From the NCBI RefSeq assembly GCF_007859395.1, contig NZ_VOHD01000006.1, forward strand, positions 62,001 through 126,000: DNA of 64,000 nt, written 5' to 3'. Below are positions 17,380-26,529 of this stretch, one piece after another; the first letter of the stretch is position 1, and the number at the start of each line of letters is the position of its first letter. Source of the DNA: Planomicrobium sp. CPCC 101110. Lineage in GTDB: Bacteria > Bacillota > Bacilli > Bacillales_A > Planococcaceae. Position numbers and translations under genes: made by a program. The notes beneath the pieces are model-generated. The model was not told where the DNA came from. It saw only the letters and a program-made list of their open reading frames with translations, and made no database searches.

Positions 17380-19440
17380 TTGGTGAAAAATATATATAGA
17401 TTAGGAATTGATATTGGCGGAACATTTACTGATTTAACCCTGTTCAATACTGAAACGGGAGAATTTATGGGTCTGAAAACACCTACCGTTCCGAAAGATC
17501 CCGCGCGTGGCATTACGAATGGATTAGCGCTATTGCAGGAAGAGGGCATCAAGCCTTTAGAAATCAATTATTTTGTCCATGGCATGACAATCGGGTTAAA
17601 CACTCTTCTTCAGCGGAGAGGAGCGGATATCGCATTATTCGTTACGGAAGGCTTTAGGGATATCCTATCCTTGCAGCGCCTGCGCTTGCCAGTGCCTTAT
17701 GATTTCAGATCTCGGCTTCCTGAATCACTGATTCCCCGGAAAAACACCTACCCAATCCATGGAAGACTGCTCCATGATGGTTCCGAACGGTGGCCACTAG
17801 ATGTGAAGGCTATAGAAACAGCAGTGGATCAAGCTGTAGCAAACGGCATAGAAGGGATTGTCGTATCGTTTTTACATAGTTACAAAAATCCGATGCACGA
17901 ACAACAAGCAGCGGAAATCATCAGGCAACGGGCGCCTCAGTTGGACATTGTCACGTCTTCGGAGCTTTGGTCCGAGATGAGAGAATACGAACGTACAGTA
18001 ATGGCGTCTGCCAATCTATACATTCAGCCGAATGTGAAAAAGTACTTTGCCACATTAAAGGAGCGGCTGCAGGACGAAGGCATTGCAGCCACCCCGTTTA
18101 TTACCCAATCCAACGGCGGCTTAATGGATATTGAAACGGCGGCAAGTGCCCCTGTGCGTACGCTTTTCTCTGGCCCGGCTGCTGGCGTTATCGGTTCGAT
18201 CCGGGTAGCGGAATCAGCCGGATTTGAAAACGTCCTAACATTTGATCTTGGCGGTACAAGTGCCGATATTTCCATTATTGAAAAAGGGCAAGCGACATTT
18301 ACCCAGACCAACCAGCTGGCTGGCATTCCAATTATGATTCCATCCGTTTCCATTTATTCAATTGGTGCGGGAGGAGGGTCTTACGCCTGGATTGACAAGG
18401 GCGGCCTTTTGAAAATAGGGCCTGAATCGGTAGGGTCTGATCCAGGGCCGGCTTGTTATGGAAAAGGAGAATTAGCGGCGCTGACAGATGCGTTCCTTGT
18501 TTGCGACTATTTGAATCCTGACCGTTTTGCTGCGGGAAGGCTTCCGCTTTACCGAGAGAAATCTGAACAAGCGCTTCGACCGATTGCCGATTATTTAGGA
18601 AAAGGCGTCCGGGAAACAGCGGATCAGATGATTCAAGTGGCTGTGGCAAATATGTACACGGAATTGAGCAATGTGATGGAGCAACACGGCATCGACCCAA
18701 GGGATTTCAGCATGCTGGCATTCGGTGGCGCTGGACCTGTGACAGCCAATTTCCTTGCGCAAGAAATCCAGGCAAAGAATGTTCTGGTGCCCCCGAGTCC
18801 CGGAACGTTGTCTGCCTTGGGCGCCTTGACTGCCGATTTTCTCTACGATGCTGTTTCATCCCGGCAGGATTTGCTGAGTAACCTGTCAAGCGATGAACTG
18901 AAAGCGGAATTCGGGCAATTGACTGATAAAGCCGAGGACTGGATCAAAAAACAGCAGCTTTCGATATTGGAAGGTACTACGTTGTTGTTCTCAATGGATG
19001 CGCGCTATAAAGGGCAAGCATTTGAAATCGAATTGCCACTTTCTGCCGAATGGTTAAGCGGTGCTGGGATTCAGGAGATTGAAAACTCCTTCCATGCAAT
19101 TCACCAACGTCAATATGGGCATAGTGATCCGGAAACAAACATTGAAGTGATCAATTTGCGCGTCCGAATCATTGGCCATACACCAAAGCCTTTCTTTAAA
19201 CAAGTCGAAGCGGCAGGCGAAGAAGAACCGCACATTGTATCGAAACGGTATGTCATATTGAACGGCGTCGAACACGAAGCGGACGTCTATGCAAGAACAG
19301 ACCTGAAACAAGGGTATCGGGTCGCAGGCCCAGCCATTGTGGAACAGGACGATACTACAACTGTAATCCTTCCAGGATGGACTGGCAGAACAGATTTGGC
19401 AGGCAATCTGATTATCGAACGTTTGGAGAGTGAGTCTTGA
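17380..19440 (+). CDS. Hydantoinase/oxoprolinase subunit A
   Basis: This 686-residue protein of the HyuA / 5-oxoprolinase alpha group is an actin-like-fold ATPase that activates cyclic amides (hydantoins, N-methylhydantoin, 5-oxoproline) for ring opening. It shows GIDIGGTFTDL (about 8-18), GPAAGVIGS, TFDLGGTSADIS, GAGGGSYAW and LAFGGAGP. The start is TTG 17380 (9 bases after AAGGGG) or GTG 17383. It is the first gene after the SAM-I riboswitch and overlaps the B subunit gene. The family also includes acetone carboxylase subunits, less likely with this neighbour set. Confidence 0.9.
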   Translation: MVKNIYRLGIDIGGTFTDLTLFNTETGEFMGLKTPTVPKDPARGITNGLALLQEEGIKPLEINYFVHGMTIGLNTLLQRRGADIALFVTEGFRDILSLQRLRLPVPYDFRSRLPESLIPRKNTYPIHGRLLHDGSERWPLDVKAIETAVDQAVANGIEGIVVSFLHSYKNPMHEQQAAEIIRQRAPQLDIVTSSELWSEMREYERTVMASANLYIQPNVKKYFATLKERLQDEGIAATPFITQSNGGLMDIETAASAPVRTLFSGPAAGVIGSIRVAESAGFENVLTFDLGGTSADISIIEKGQATFTQTNQLAGIPIMIPSVSIYSIGAGGGSYAWIDKGGLLKIGPESVGSDPGPACYGKGELAALTDAFLVCDYLNPDRFAAGRLPLYREKSEQALRPIADYLGKGVRETADQMIQVAVANMYTELSNVMEQHGIDPRDFSMLAFGGAGPVTANFLAQEIQAKNVLVPPSPGTLSALGALTADFLYDAVSSRQDLLSNLSSDELKAEFGQLTDKAEDWIKKQQLSILEGTTLLFSMDARYKGQAFEIELPLSAEWLSGAGIQEIENSFHAIHQRQYGHSDPETNIEVINLRVRIIGHTPKPFFKQVEAAGEEEPHIVSKRYVILNGVEHEADVYARTDLKQGYRVAGPAIVEQDDTTTVILPGWTGRTDLAGNLIIERLESES

Positions 19441-21419
19441 TGCGTACAGATCCGGCACAATTAGAAATCATGAGAAGTTATTTTAACGCAATTGCGTCTG
19501 GAATGGGGCATGTCATTGAACGGACTTCTTTTACGACGTTTGTAAAGGAATCTGCCGATTTTGCAACAGCTCTTGCAACGCCGGATGGTGAGTTTTTCGT
19601 TTACCCGAAAACCGTAGGTGTGACCATTTTTATGGGTCTGACGCTAAAGCGGGCTATTGAAGAAAGCGGCGAGCTGGAACCGGGAGATATCATTATTACC
19701 AATGATCCTTATTCAACAGATGGGTTAGCTACACATCTTCCGGACATCCATGTTTTCAAACCTATTTTCGTGGATGGTAAGATTGCCAGCTATGCATGGG
19801 CATTCGTTCACATCAGTGATGTGGGCGGTTTGGTTCCTGCAAGTATTTCGCCGACGGCAACGGATATTCATCAGGAAGGTCTGCGAATTCCACCGGTGAA
19901 ACTTTACCGGGCAGGAAAAGAAAATAAGGATGTGTTGGCTTTCCTAAACGCCAACAGCCGGGTTCCAGATTTGAATTACGGGGATATCAATGCCATGATT
20001 GCAGCGGTCAATACCGCGGAAACCCGCTTCATGGGCATGGTGGAGAAGTTTGGTATGACACCGGTTGAAAATGCCATGACGGATTTGTTGGAACAGGCCG
20101 AGATGCGTTCAGAAAATATCATTCGTGAAATTCCAAATGGTACGTATTCATTTGCCGATTACCTGGATGACGATATGGTGTCCGAGGTGCCAATCCGTCT
20201 GGCAGTCACAGTAACGATCGAAGGCAGCACGATTACGCTGGACTTCTCGGATTGCGACCCCCAGGTCCAGACGGCATTCAATTTGGTCACCAACGGTTCG
20301 CGGCATTCTTTCCTCTTCCAAGGGCTCATCAACTATATTATTAGCAGTGATCCGTTCATCCCGGTAAACGGTGGATTGACAAGACCTGTTCACGTAATTG
20401 CACCAAGAGGGACGTTGGTGAATCCGGAATACCCTGCATCCGTCGGAATTCGCCACTCCATCACGATGAGGCTGTATAATGTGATTTTGGGTGCACTGGC
20501 GCAAGCTCTTCCAGAAATGATTCCTGCTGCAGGGGCCGGCCAGTCGGCAATCGTGGTGCTGTCTACGCCTGAAAGTGCAGGGGGCGCGCGGAAAATGGCG
20601 GTTGTGGAACCGATGGGCGGCGGTGGTGGCGGCCAATTTGATATGGATGGCGTCGATGGCATCGATCATGCTTCCGGTTTCTTGAAAAATACACCAATCG
20701 AAAGCTTGGAGCAGCACATTGATATTTTTGTCCATAAATATGAATTAGTTGCCGATACAGCAGGGGCGGGCTACCACCGCGGCGGTCATGCGATTCAGCT
20801 GGATTTTGAAATCATGAAGCCGGAATCGATCGTTACTGCGCGGGGGATGGAGCGGCTCCGCTTCCAGCCGTGGGGCTTGCTTGGCGGCCAACCTGGAGCG
20901 GTCGGAAAAGTTGTTCGGAATCCTGGACAGCCTGATGCTGTGCAGTTGCCGAAAATCGAAATTCTGAGACCGAAAAAAGGGGATGTCATTTCCATCAGTG
21001 CTCCTGGCGGCGGTGGTTGGGGAAATCCGCTTGAACGGGAAAGCGGGTTCGTTTTGGAAGAAGTGGAGGCCGGGCTATTGAGCCGGGAAAACGCAGAATC
21101 TTTATATGGCGTTTCCGTCGTTATTGGTCCAGATGGCAGACTGTCGGTTGACGAAATAGCTACAGAACAAAAACGGAAAGAAAGAACACCTCATTATGAA
21201 CCAAGCTGGAACTTTGGCGAAGCGCGGGAAGCATATGAGGCAGTGTGGACCCCGAAAGCCAGTTCAACGCTTGCACGGCTGCTCCGCGAACTGCCTGCCA
21301 ATCAGCGGTCGCATTATAAGCACTTGATGCATAAGAACAATGAAAATCGAATGTCTCCATTGAACAAAGAAGAAGTGGAAACCCAGTTGGATCAGCTACT
21401 GAATGAGAAAATTGAATAA
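19440..21419 (+). CDS. Hydantoinase/oxoprolinase subunit B
   Basis: This 659-residue partner of the A subunit (HyuB / 5-oxoprolinase beta group) carries the hydrolytic half of ATP-dependent ring opening. Family marks are the N-terminal ASGMGHVIERTSFTTFVKES segment, ITNDPY, HLPDIHVF, the metal-site region HISDVGG, and the Gly-rich GGGGGGQFD and GGGGWGNP loops. ATG 19440 overlaps the upstream TGA (TGATG), which implies translational coupling, while a TTG three bases earlier is a less likely start. The C-terminal 90 residues are more charged than the core. It is followed by the transporter genes of the same operon. Confidence 0.9.
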   Translation: MRTDPAQLEIMRSYFNAIASGMGHVIERTSFTTFVKESADFATALATPDGEFFVYPKTVGVTIFMGLTLKRAIEESGELEPGDIIITNDPYSTDGLATHLPDIHVFKPIFVDGKIASYAWAFVHISDVGGLVPASISPTATDIHQEGLRIPPVKLYRAGKENKDVLAFLNANSRVPDLNYGDINAMIAAVNTAETRFMGMVEKFGMTPVENAMTDLLEQAEMRSENIIREIPNGTYSFADYLDDDMVSEVPIRLAVTVTIEGSTITLDFSDCDPQVQTAFNLVTNGSRHSFLFQGLINYIISSDPFIPVNGGLTRPVHVIAPRGTLVNPEYPASVGIRHSITMRLYNVILGALAQALPEMIPAAGAGQSAIVVLSTPESAGGARKMAVVEPMGGGGGGQFDMDGVDGIDHASGFLKNTPIESLEQHIDIFVHKYELVADTAGAGYHRGGHAIQLDFEIMKPESIVTARGMERLRFQPWGLLGGQPGAVGKVVRNPGQPDAVQLPKIEILRPKKGDVISISAPGGGGWGNPLERESGFVLEEVEAGLLSRENAESLYGVSVVIGPDGRLSVDEIATEQKRKERTPHYEPSWNFGEAREAYEAVWTPKASSTLARLLRELPANQRSHYKHLMHKNNENRMSPLNKEEVETQLDQLLNEKIE

Positions 21420-21452
21420 CCTAGAAAAACTAGAAATGGAGTGAATCATCAA

Positions 21453-22553
21453 ATGAGAAAATTAAAATTATCTACTTTCCTGGCAGGCGCCCTTTCAACG
21501 GTGTTGCTGCTGGGAGCATGTTCTTCTGAAACCGGCACGACTACTGAAGGCGGAGAAAGTGAAAAAACAGATAAAGTAGTAGTAGGGGTTTACGGTGGCG
21601 ATTGGGAGAAAAATATTCGTCCGAGCATCGAAGCATTTGCGGAAGAAGCGGGAATTGATGTGGAAATCGTAGCGGGCGCCGATTCCGAATGGTTTACGAA
21701 ACTAAAAGCGTCCAATGGCAAAAACCCGCAATACGATTTGCTGATTCTACAGCCAGATACAATTCAACGGGCAGTGGCGGCGAAGCTGATCCAGCCGATC
21801 GATGCGGAAAAAGCTCCGAATACAGCAGATTTGTATCCGAGCATTCAGGAACGTTTAACAATTGATGGTGAACAATATGCAGCTGGATTCAGTATCGGGC
21901 AACTTGGCCTCGCTTACCGCAAAGATTTAGTGCCTGCTGAGCCGACTGCTTGGCTTGATTTATGGAACCCGGAGTATAAAGGCCATGTAGCGGTTTCTTC
22001 TCCGACTTATTCAGCTGGGCTGCAGTTTCTTTCTGGCTTGATCAATGCACAAGGCGGGGAAGAAAGCAATCCGGAAGATGTGGACCAAGCATTTGAAAAG
22101 CTTGGAGAGTTAAAAGGAAACATCGTGGCGTATCCGGATAATCCAGGTTCCATCCAGACTTTATTGGAGCGTGGAGATGCGTGGGTTGTACCATTTTGGG
22201 ATGGTCGAATATTCGCCCTTCAGGAAAGCGGCTTAGATCTTGGATTTGCTTATCCGGAAGAAGGCGCAGTGGCAGCAGTCGCAAGCTGGGCAGTTACCAC
22301 AGGCAGTCCGAACGAACAAAATGCATATGATTTGTTGAACCACCTAAGCAGTCCGGAAGTCCAAAAAGAATTCTCCGACTTGACGTTTTATGGCATGGCC
22401 AATGAAAATGTCGAATACAGCGAGACTTTGCTAGGAAAAATACAGGTTGGGGAAGAAGCTTATAGCTCATTGAAATGGGTGGATTATGAAACCGCCACAC
22501 AGCAGCTAGGAGATTGGACAAACCGCTGGACAGAAGTACTGGGTGGTAATTGA
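21453..22553 (+). CDS. ABC transporter substrate-binding lipoprotein (PotD-like)
   Basis: This 366-residue extracellular binding protein of the PotD/spermidine-putrescine type (family 1 periplasmic fold) has a lipoprotein signal with the lipobox LLGAC, after which the Cys is lipid-anchored. The mature protein begins with a Ser/Thr/Glu-rich linker, then VVVGVYGGDWEKNI. I chose ATG 21453 over GTG 21441 because GGAG fits it. It follows the hydantoinase genes by about 30 bases and precedes the ATPase with a TGATG overlap. The real ligand is probably the operon's cyclic amide or a related sulfur compound, not a polyamine. Confidence 0.87.
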   Translation: MRKLKLSTFLAGALSTVLLLGACSSETGTTTEGGESEKTDKVVVGVYGGDWEKNIRPSIEAFAEEAGIDVEIVAGADSEWFTKLKASNGKNPQYDLLILQPDTIQRAVAAKLIQPIDAEKAPNTADLYPSIQERLTIDGEQYAAGFSIGQLGLAYRKDLVPAEPTAWLDLWNPEYKGHVAVSSPTYSAGLQFLSGLINAQGGEESNPEDVDQAFEKLGELKGNIVAYPDNPGSIQTLLERGDAWVVPFWDGRIFALQESGLDLGFAYPEEGAVAAVASWAVTTGSPNEQNAYDLLNHLSSPEVQKEFSDLTFYGMANENVEYSETLLGKIQVGEEAYSSLKWVDYETATQQLGDWTNRWTEVLGGN

Positions 22554-23662
22554 TGAGTGAGATCCATATTGATCATGTCAGCCGTCATTTCGATGACAAT
22601 ATCGCATTGGCCGATGTGAGCTTGACGATCAAGGAGGGGGAATTTTTCTCCCTTCTCGGTCCAAGCGGCTGTGGAAAATCGACTTTACTGAATATCATTG
22701 CCGGCTTTTTGGAACCGACAGACGGAGTAGTGCATATAAGTGGGAAAGACGTCACCAATCTCCCTCCTTATCGTCGGAATTTGGGTATGGTCTTTCAAAA
22801 CTATGCGTTGTTTCCGCATCTCACCGTATTTGAAAACATCGCCTACGGGCTCAAAATCAAAAAAATGAGCCGCCAAGAAATAAAGGAACGGGTCGAAGAG
22901 AGCTTAGCGCTTGTACAGCTTGAGCAGTTTGCGGGACGTAGACCTCATCAATTGAGCGGCGGGCAACAGCAACGGGTGGCAATTGCACGAGCGCTTGCCG
23001 TTCGGCCTTCAGTATTGTTGCTTGATGAACCCTTGAGCAATTTGGACGCGAAGCTGCGGAAAGAAATGCAGTTTGAACTGCGCAATATTCAGCAGCGGGT
23101 CGGTATCACGACCATACTGGTGACACATGATCAGGAAGAAGCTTTAAGCTTATCGGACCGGGTCGGAATTCTCGGGAAAGGGCGGCTGCAGCAGGTGGGC
23201 ACTCCGCTTGAAGTATACCGGGCGCCTGCAAATCAGTTTGTAGCGGAGTTTATCGGCCAAGTAAACCTTTTTGAGGTTGCTTTAAGCCAGACGAACCAGC
23301 CCTCTCCTGCCGGGGAAATTTCTTATGAGGCAATTTCCCACATGGACGGCAACATTCAGCCATTAGCACTAGCTGCAACGCAGAAACCGGAATTTAAAAA
23401 TGGACAGGCATTGTTCATGCTACGCCCTGAACGTATTCAACTTGCTTTTGTGCCACTTGACTTGACCGCCAACTACGCGGAAACTCGCTTGTTGGAAATG
23501 AGCTATGTAGGAAATGCCTTACGGTTGAAAGTAGCGTTGGCAAAAGGGGAATTGGTCATCCATACTCCAGATCCGATGTTTGCGGAACTGCCGAAACCAG
23601 GCGATGTGCTTTATGTATACTGGAACCCGGAAGATTTATACGCTTTGGAAGCGGGCGAGTAG
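22553..23662 (+). CDS. ABC transporter ATP-binding protein (PotA-like)
   Basis: This 369-residue ATPase of the PotA/CysA/MalK type has Walker A GPSGCGKST (about 34-42), Q-loop FQNYALFPH, signature LSGGQQQR, Walker B VLLLDEPLS and switch His in VTHDQEE. A C-terminal TOBE-type regulatory domain follows (about 280-369). It powers the two permeases encoded next. Start ATG 22553 overlaps the stop of the binding-protein gene (TGATG). Confidence 0.92.
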   Translation: MSEIHIDHVSRHFDDNIALADVSLTIKEGEFFSLLGPSGCGKSTLLNIIAGFLEPTDGVVHISGKDVTNLPPYRRNLGMVFQNYALFPHLTVFENIAYGLKIKKMSRQEIKERVEESLALVQLEQFAGRRPHQLSGGQQQRVAIARALAVRPSVLLLDEPLSNLDAKLRKEMQFELRNIQQRVGITTILVTHDQEEALSLSDRVGILGKGRLQQVGTPLEVYRAPANQFVAEFIGQVNLFEVALSQTNQPSPAGEISYEAISHMDGNIQPLALAATQKPEFKNGQALFMLRPERIQLAFVPLDLTANYAETRLLEMSYVGNALRLKVALAKGELVIHTPDPMFAELPKPGDVLYVYWNPEDLYALEAGE

Positions 23663-23663
23663 A

Positions 23664-24542
23664 ATGAAGAAAACCTCAACGAAAAAGAAAAATCAATTGT
23701 TCCATTGGCTCTTCTTGCTGCCGACACTGCTGTTTTTCGGCGTATTTCTAGTCCTGCCTTTCGCCTTATTGATTAAATTGAGTTTCCAAGATGTAGATGC
23801 GATGTTAATCACCTTGAATACGTATAGTTTGTCTCAATACATTGAAGTGTTTTCTTCCCCGGTTTACTTGGGAACCATTTGGTCCACCATCTGGGTTGCT
23901 GCCTTGACGACTGTCTTTTGTTTGCTGCTGGCTTATCCGGCAGCCTATTTGCTTGTTCGTGCACCGAGCCGCAAGATGCGGGCATTGTTTTATATTCTGC
24001 TTGTATCCCCGCTTTTAACAAGTGTGGTCATTCGGACGTTCGCATGGATTGTGCTGCTGGCGCAAAATGGGCTCATCAATGATTCTCTGTTGAAATTGAA
24101 TGTTATCCAAGAACCGCTTTCGATGTTGTGGAATATGAAGGCCGTTATTATTGCGTATGTTCAGGTCATGCTGCCGTTTGCCGTATTGCCGATTGCGACG
24201 TCGCTTAGTGAAACGCATGTGAATCTGCGGAACGCATCAATGATTCTAGGAGCGAACCGTATCCAGACATTTTTGAAAGTGACCTTGCCGCTGACCATAC
24301 CGGGAGCCATTACCGGAGCGATTATAGTCTTTTCTTTGGCAGCTGGAAGCTATATCACCCCACTTCTTGTAGGGGGACGGATGCAGCCGTTATTGCCGTT
24401 ATCTATTTATCAGCAAGTGATGCAAGTATTCAATCTTCCGCTTGCCGCAGCTATGTCAATCAGCCTCTTAGTCCTCGTATTTATCATTGTTGGTCTATTG
24501 GGGTATATCCTTAAGCGTTGGGAGGCGAAAATGAATGGGTAA
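23664..24542 (+). CDS. ABC transporter permease (PotB-like)
   Basis: This 292-residue membrane protein has about six helices and the inner-membrane-component EAA loop ILGANRIQTFLKVTLPLTIPG (split across residues about 212-232), which docks on the ATPase. The start at ATG 23664 lies just after the ATPase stop; the earlier frame opening at 23580 overlaps the ATPase gene and has no ribosome site. It pairs with the permease at 24535. Confidence 0.9.
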   Translation: MKKTSTKKKNQLFHWLFLLPTLLFFGVFLVLPFALLIKLSFQDVDAMLITLNTYSLSQYIEVFSSPVYLGTIWSTIWVAALTTVFCLLLAYPAAYLLVRAPSRKMRALFYILLVSPLLTSVVIRTFAWIVLLAQNGLINDSLLKLNVIQEPLSMLWNMKAVIIAYVQVMLPFAVLPIATSLSETHVNLRNASMILGANRIQTFLKVTLPLTIPGAITGAIIVFSLAAGSYITPLLVGGRMQPLLPLSIYQQVMQVFNLPLAAAMSISLLVLVFIIVGLLGYILKRWEAKMNG

Positions 24543-25332
24543 AAAACGGTTCAGCCTGCTTGATTTCATCGTTTGGACTTCTGGAATCCTGGTTTATCTA
24601 TTCATGATTCTTCCCGTTTTCGTCATCGCCATCTCGGCGTTCAGTCCGAGTGAATATCCTGAATTTCCGCCGAAAGCAGTCTCGCTCAAATGGTTTACAG
24701 CGATTTTCACGAATCCGCAATGGATGGATTCCTTATGGATCAGTATTTTGCTGTTGTTCATTGTAACGCCGATAACCGTAGTCATGGGCACGATGGCTTC
24801 CTATGCACTTGCAAGGCTCGAGTTTAAAGGAAAAGGATTAATTCAAGCCTTTGTCCTCTCACCATTAATGATCCCGCAAATTGTTCTGGGTATTGCTTTG
24901 CTCTACTTGTTTACGACAATGGGGATTATCGGCACCATTACAGGGCTTGTCATCGGGCATATGCTGATCAGTTTCCCGTATGTGGTGAGGACGGTCAGTG
25001 TCAGTGTATCAAACTTAGATCCGCGGCTGGAACTCGCTTCGATGAATCTCGGCGCTACCCCGATGCAAACGTTTTTCAAAGTGACTTTGCCGCTCATCAA
25101 GCCAGGAATCATTGCAGGGGCTGTATTTGCAGCGGTCACGTCGTTCGGAGAAATCTCGATTTCCCTGTTTGTTTCGTCTCCGTCGACAATCACCGTACCA
25201 GTCCGGACATTTGGCTATATTGAACAAACCTTTGATCCAAGCATCAATGCAATTTCAGTTATATTCATTGTGTTTTCAGTCGTTGCATTGCTCATCATTG
25301 AAAAGACGGTCGGTTTGTCAAAAGTTATGTAA
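24535..25332 (+). CDS. ABC transporter permease (PotC-like)
   Basis: This 265-residue second permease has six hydrophobic helices and an EAA loop with NLGATPMQTFFKVTLPLIKPG (about 163-183). It overlaps the end of the PotB-like gene by 8 bases and has GGAGGCG upstream of its ATG. It completes the hydantoinase-transporter operon, which ends at the terminator at 25410. Confidence 0.9.
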   Translation: MGKKRFSLLDFIVWTSGILVYLFMILPVFVIAISAFSPSEYPEFPPKAVSLKWFTAIFTNPQWMDSLWISILLLFIVTPITVVMGTMASYALARLEFKGKGLIQAFVLSPLMIPQIVLGIALLYLFTTMGIIGTITGLVIGHMLISFPYVVRTVSVSVSNLDPRLELASMNLGATPMQTFFKVTLPLIKPGIIAGAVFAAVTSFGEISISLFVSSPSTITVPVRTFGYIEQTFDPSINAISVIFIVFSVVALLIIEKTVGLSKVM

Positions 25333-25409
25333 GAAACTCCATATCCTTTTAATTTCAAATATGAAAATAAAAGGATGAATTGCGACCTATAGGAAAGATT
25401 AATCAATAA

Positions 25410-25446
25410 AAAAGGACAGACAGCTTATCAAAGCTGTCTGTCCTTT
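25410..25446 (+). terminator. Terminator of hydantoinase-ABC operon
   Basis: AAAGGACAGACAGCTT and AAGCTGTCTGTCCTTT form a perfect 16-bp stem with a tiny loop. T tracts lie in the right arm and A tracts before it, so it could work both ways. Confidence 0.88.
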
Positions 25447-25480
25447 AACTTATCGAAACGAGTTATTTTGTTTTATCTTA

Positions 25481-25528
25481 ACTCTTTTTCTTTTTGTTCA
25501 TAAATGGGTACTTTTACGAACGGCTTGA
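25481..25528. repeat. Partial copy of dispersed repeat (second hairpin)
   Basis: CTCTTTTTCTTTTTGTTCATAAA, here given by its parts: a pyrimidine tract, GTTCATAAA, an 8-base loop with GGTAC, and TTTTACGAACGG. It matches the right half of the full repeats at 39384 and 44004. Confidence 0.5.
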
Positions 25529-25609
25529 GTTAATTAGTGCTCATTTGATTTGCTTCTCTATTAAAAATTATTTTATATTTTTTAATAAAGCTTTTCTTTG
25601 CGAAAAAAT

Positions 25610-25735
25610 AGTTTACATATCAGCAGTAATCGGAATCTACATAAATAGAAAGGAAGAGAAGAGGCTAATTACAGAGCCTTCTCTCTTCCTTTTTCCTACT
25701 AAAGTAGAATTTCAACAAAGCTACTATTTCTATGA
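25610..25735. repeat. Dispersed two-hairpin repeat, copy
   Basis: Starts GTTTACATATCA, then ATCGGAA, CTA and AATAG. The main stem is AAGGAAGAGAAGAGGCT with AGCCTTCTCTCTTCCTT, and a pyrimidine tail follows. The second hairpin is degraded. Same element as 27505, 39384, 44004 and 52289. Confidence 0.65.
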
Positions 25736-25768
25736 AGATGATGAAGTTAATCATTGCTAAAAAGCCAT

Positions 25769-25930
25769 TTAACAATAAATCAGGACAGTACCGTTCTTAG
25801 CTTCAGGTGAACTTTCTTCCAAAGAATCCTCTTCAGGTGTTTCTTCCGCTGCTTCTGCACTCGTTTTCTCTTGAGAAACTAAGATTCCTGTAGTGGTCTT
25901 AGTTTCTTTATGTAGGGAATTAAATTAGAG
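25769..25930 (-). pseudogene. Acidic C-terminal remnant of unknown gene
   Basis: On the minus strand about 53 codons read without a stop and give a very Glu/Ser/Ala/Pro-rich tail (for example EETPEEDSLEESSPEA) ending at TAA 25769. There is no start or ribosome site. It looks like the surviving end of a secreted or linker-rich protein. It may also be chance. Confidence 0.3.
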
Positions 25931-26131
25931 AAAAAGGTTGTATTTATCTACAATGCCTCTGTACATCCCAATCGATTTGTTGTCGTGTATAGGCTTCTAC
26001 ATACCTGAATTTTGCGTTCTAGGATCCAAGTTATTTGAAAAATAATGCGAAATTCTTAAAACATTGAAAAGGAACAAACCCCTTATTTAGTAAAGGAGCT
26101 TGTTCCTTGTTTCATTTCTCAATGTCTGAAA

Positions 26132-26509
26132 TCATTTGTCGTAGTAATGGCCTTTGCCTTTGCCTTTTTCATGTCCTTTGCCTTTGCCTTTGTAATGGCC
26201 CTTGCCTTTGCCTTTGCCTTTACCTTTGCCTTTGCCTTTGCCTTTGCCTTTGCCTTTGCCCTTGCCTTTTCCTTTACTATAATCTTTATCGCCGTAATGG
26301 CCTTTGCCTTTATAATTCCCTTTGCTTTTACCTTTACCTTTTTTGCCTTTACCATAATCTTTTCGTTTATCTTTATCTTTGTCACCATAATAGTCTTTAT
26401 CACCATAATAGTCTTTGTTCTCAGAATAATCACCAGAAGCAAATGTGGCACTAGCTGAGAAGCCAAACATGAGGAATACAGCCATTATAATCGTTAAGAA
26501 TTTTTTCAT
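26132..26509 (-). CDS. Secreted Lys-Gly repeat protein
   Basis: This 125-residue protein has a clear signal peptide (MKKFLTIIMAVFLMFGF, cleavage near TFASG). The mature part is made only of low-complexity repeats: YYGDKD units, then an almost pure run of Lys-Gly pairs broken by HY, NY and HE. It is very basic and has no fold I can name. It could bind cell wall polymers, nucleic acid or metal. ATG 26507-26509 has GGAGAGAC upstream; an earlier in-frame ATG lies inside that site. It stands alone between gene-poor stretches. The coding DNA is a hexamer repeat (see 26199), so length may vary. Confidence 0.7.
   Translation of the reverse strand: MKKFLTIIMAVFLMFGFSASATFASGDYSENKDYYGDKDYYGDKDKDKRKDYGKGKKGKGKSKGNYKGKGHYGDKDYSKGKGKGKGKGKGKGKGKGKGKGKGKGHYKGKGKGHEKGKGKGHYYDK
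26199..26270. repeat. CCTTTG hexanucleotide tandem repeat
   Basis: About 12 near-perfect copies of a 6-base unit (plus-strand CCTTTG) lie inside the Lys-Gly gene, and shorter runs continue on both sides to about 26145 and 26350. Each unit codes for Gly-Lys, so slippage adds or removes residues without frameshift. Confidence 0.85.
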
Positions 26510-26529
26510 TTTTTGTCTCTCCATTTCAT

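Noticed and set aside
20148..20735. 195-codon minus-strand frame inside hydantoinase B
   Set aside because: His/Arg/Cys-rich composition without a domain; it is a shadow of the HyuB gene.
26107..26466. Long open frames on both strands over the CCTTTG repeat (Phe/Ala-rich and Leu/Cys-rich proteins)
   Set aside because: They are other-frame readings of a 6-base tandem repeat. Only the minus-strand frame with a signal peptide and ribosome site is credible. It is also not a CRISPR: units are 6 bases without spacers.
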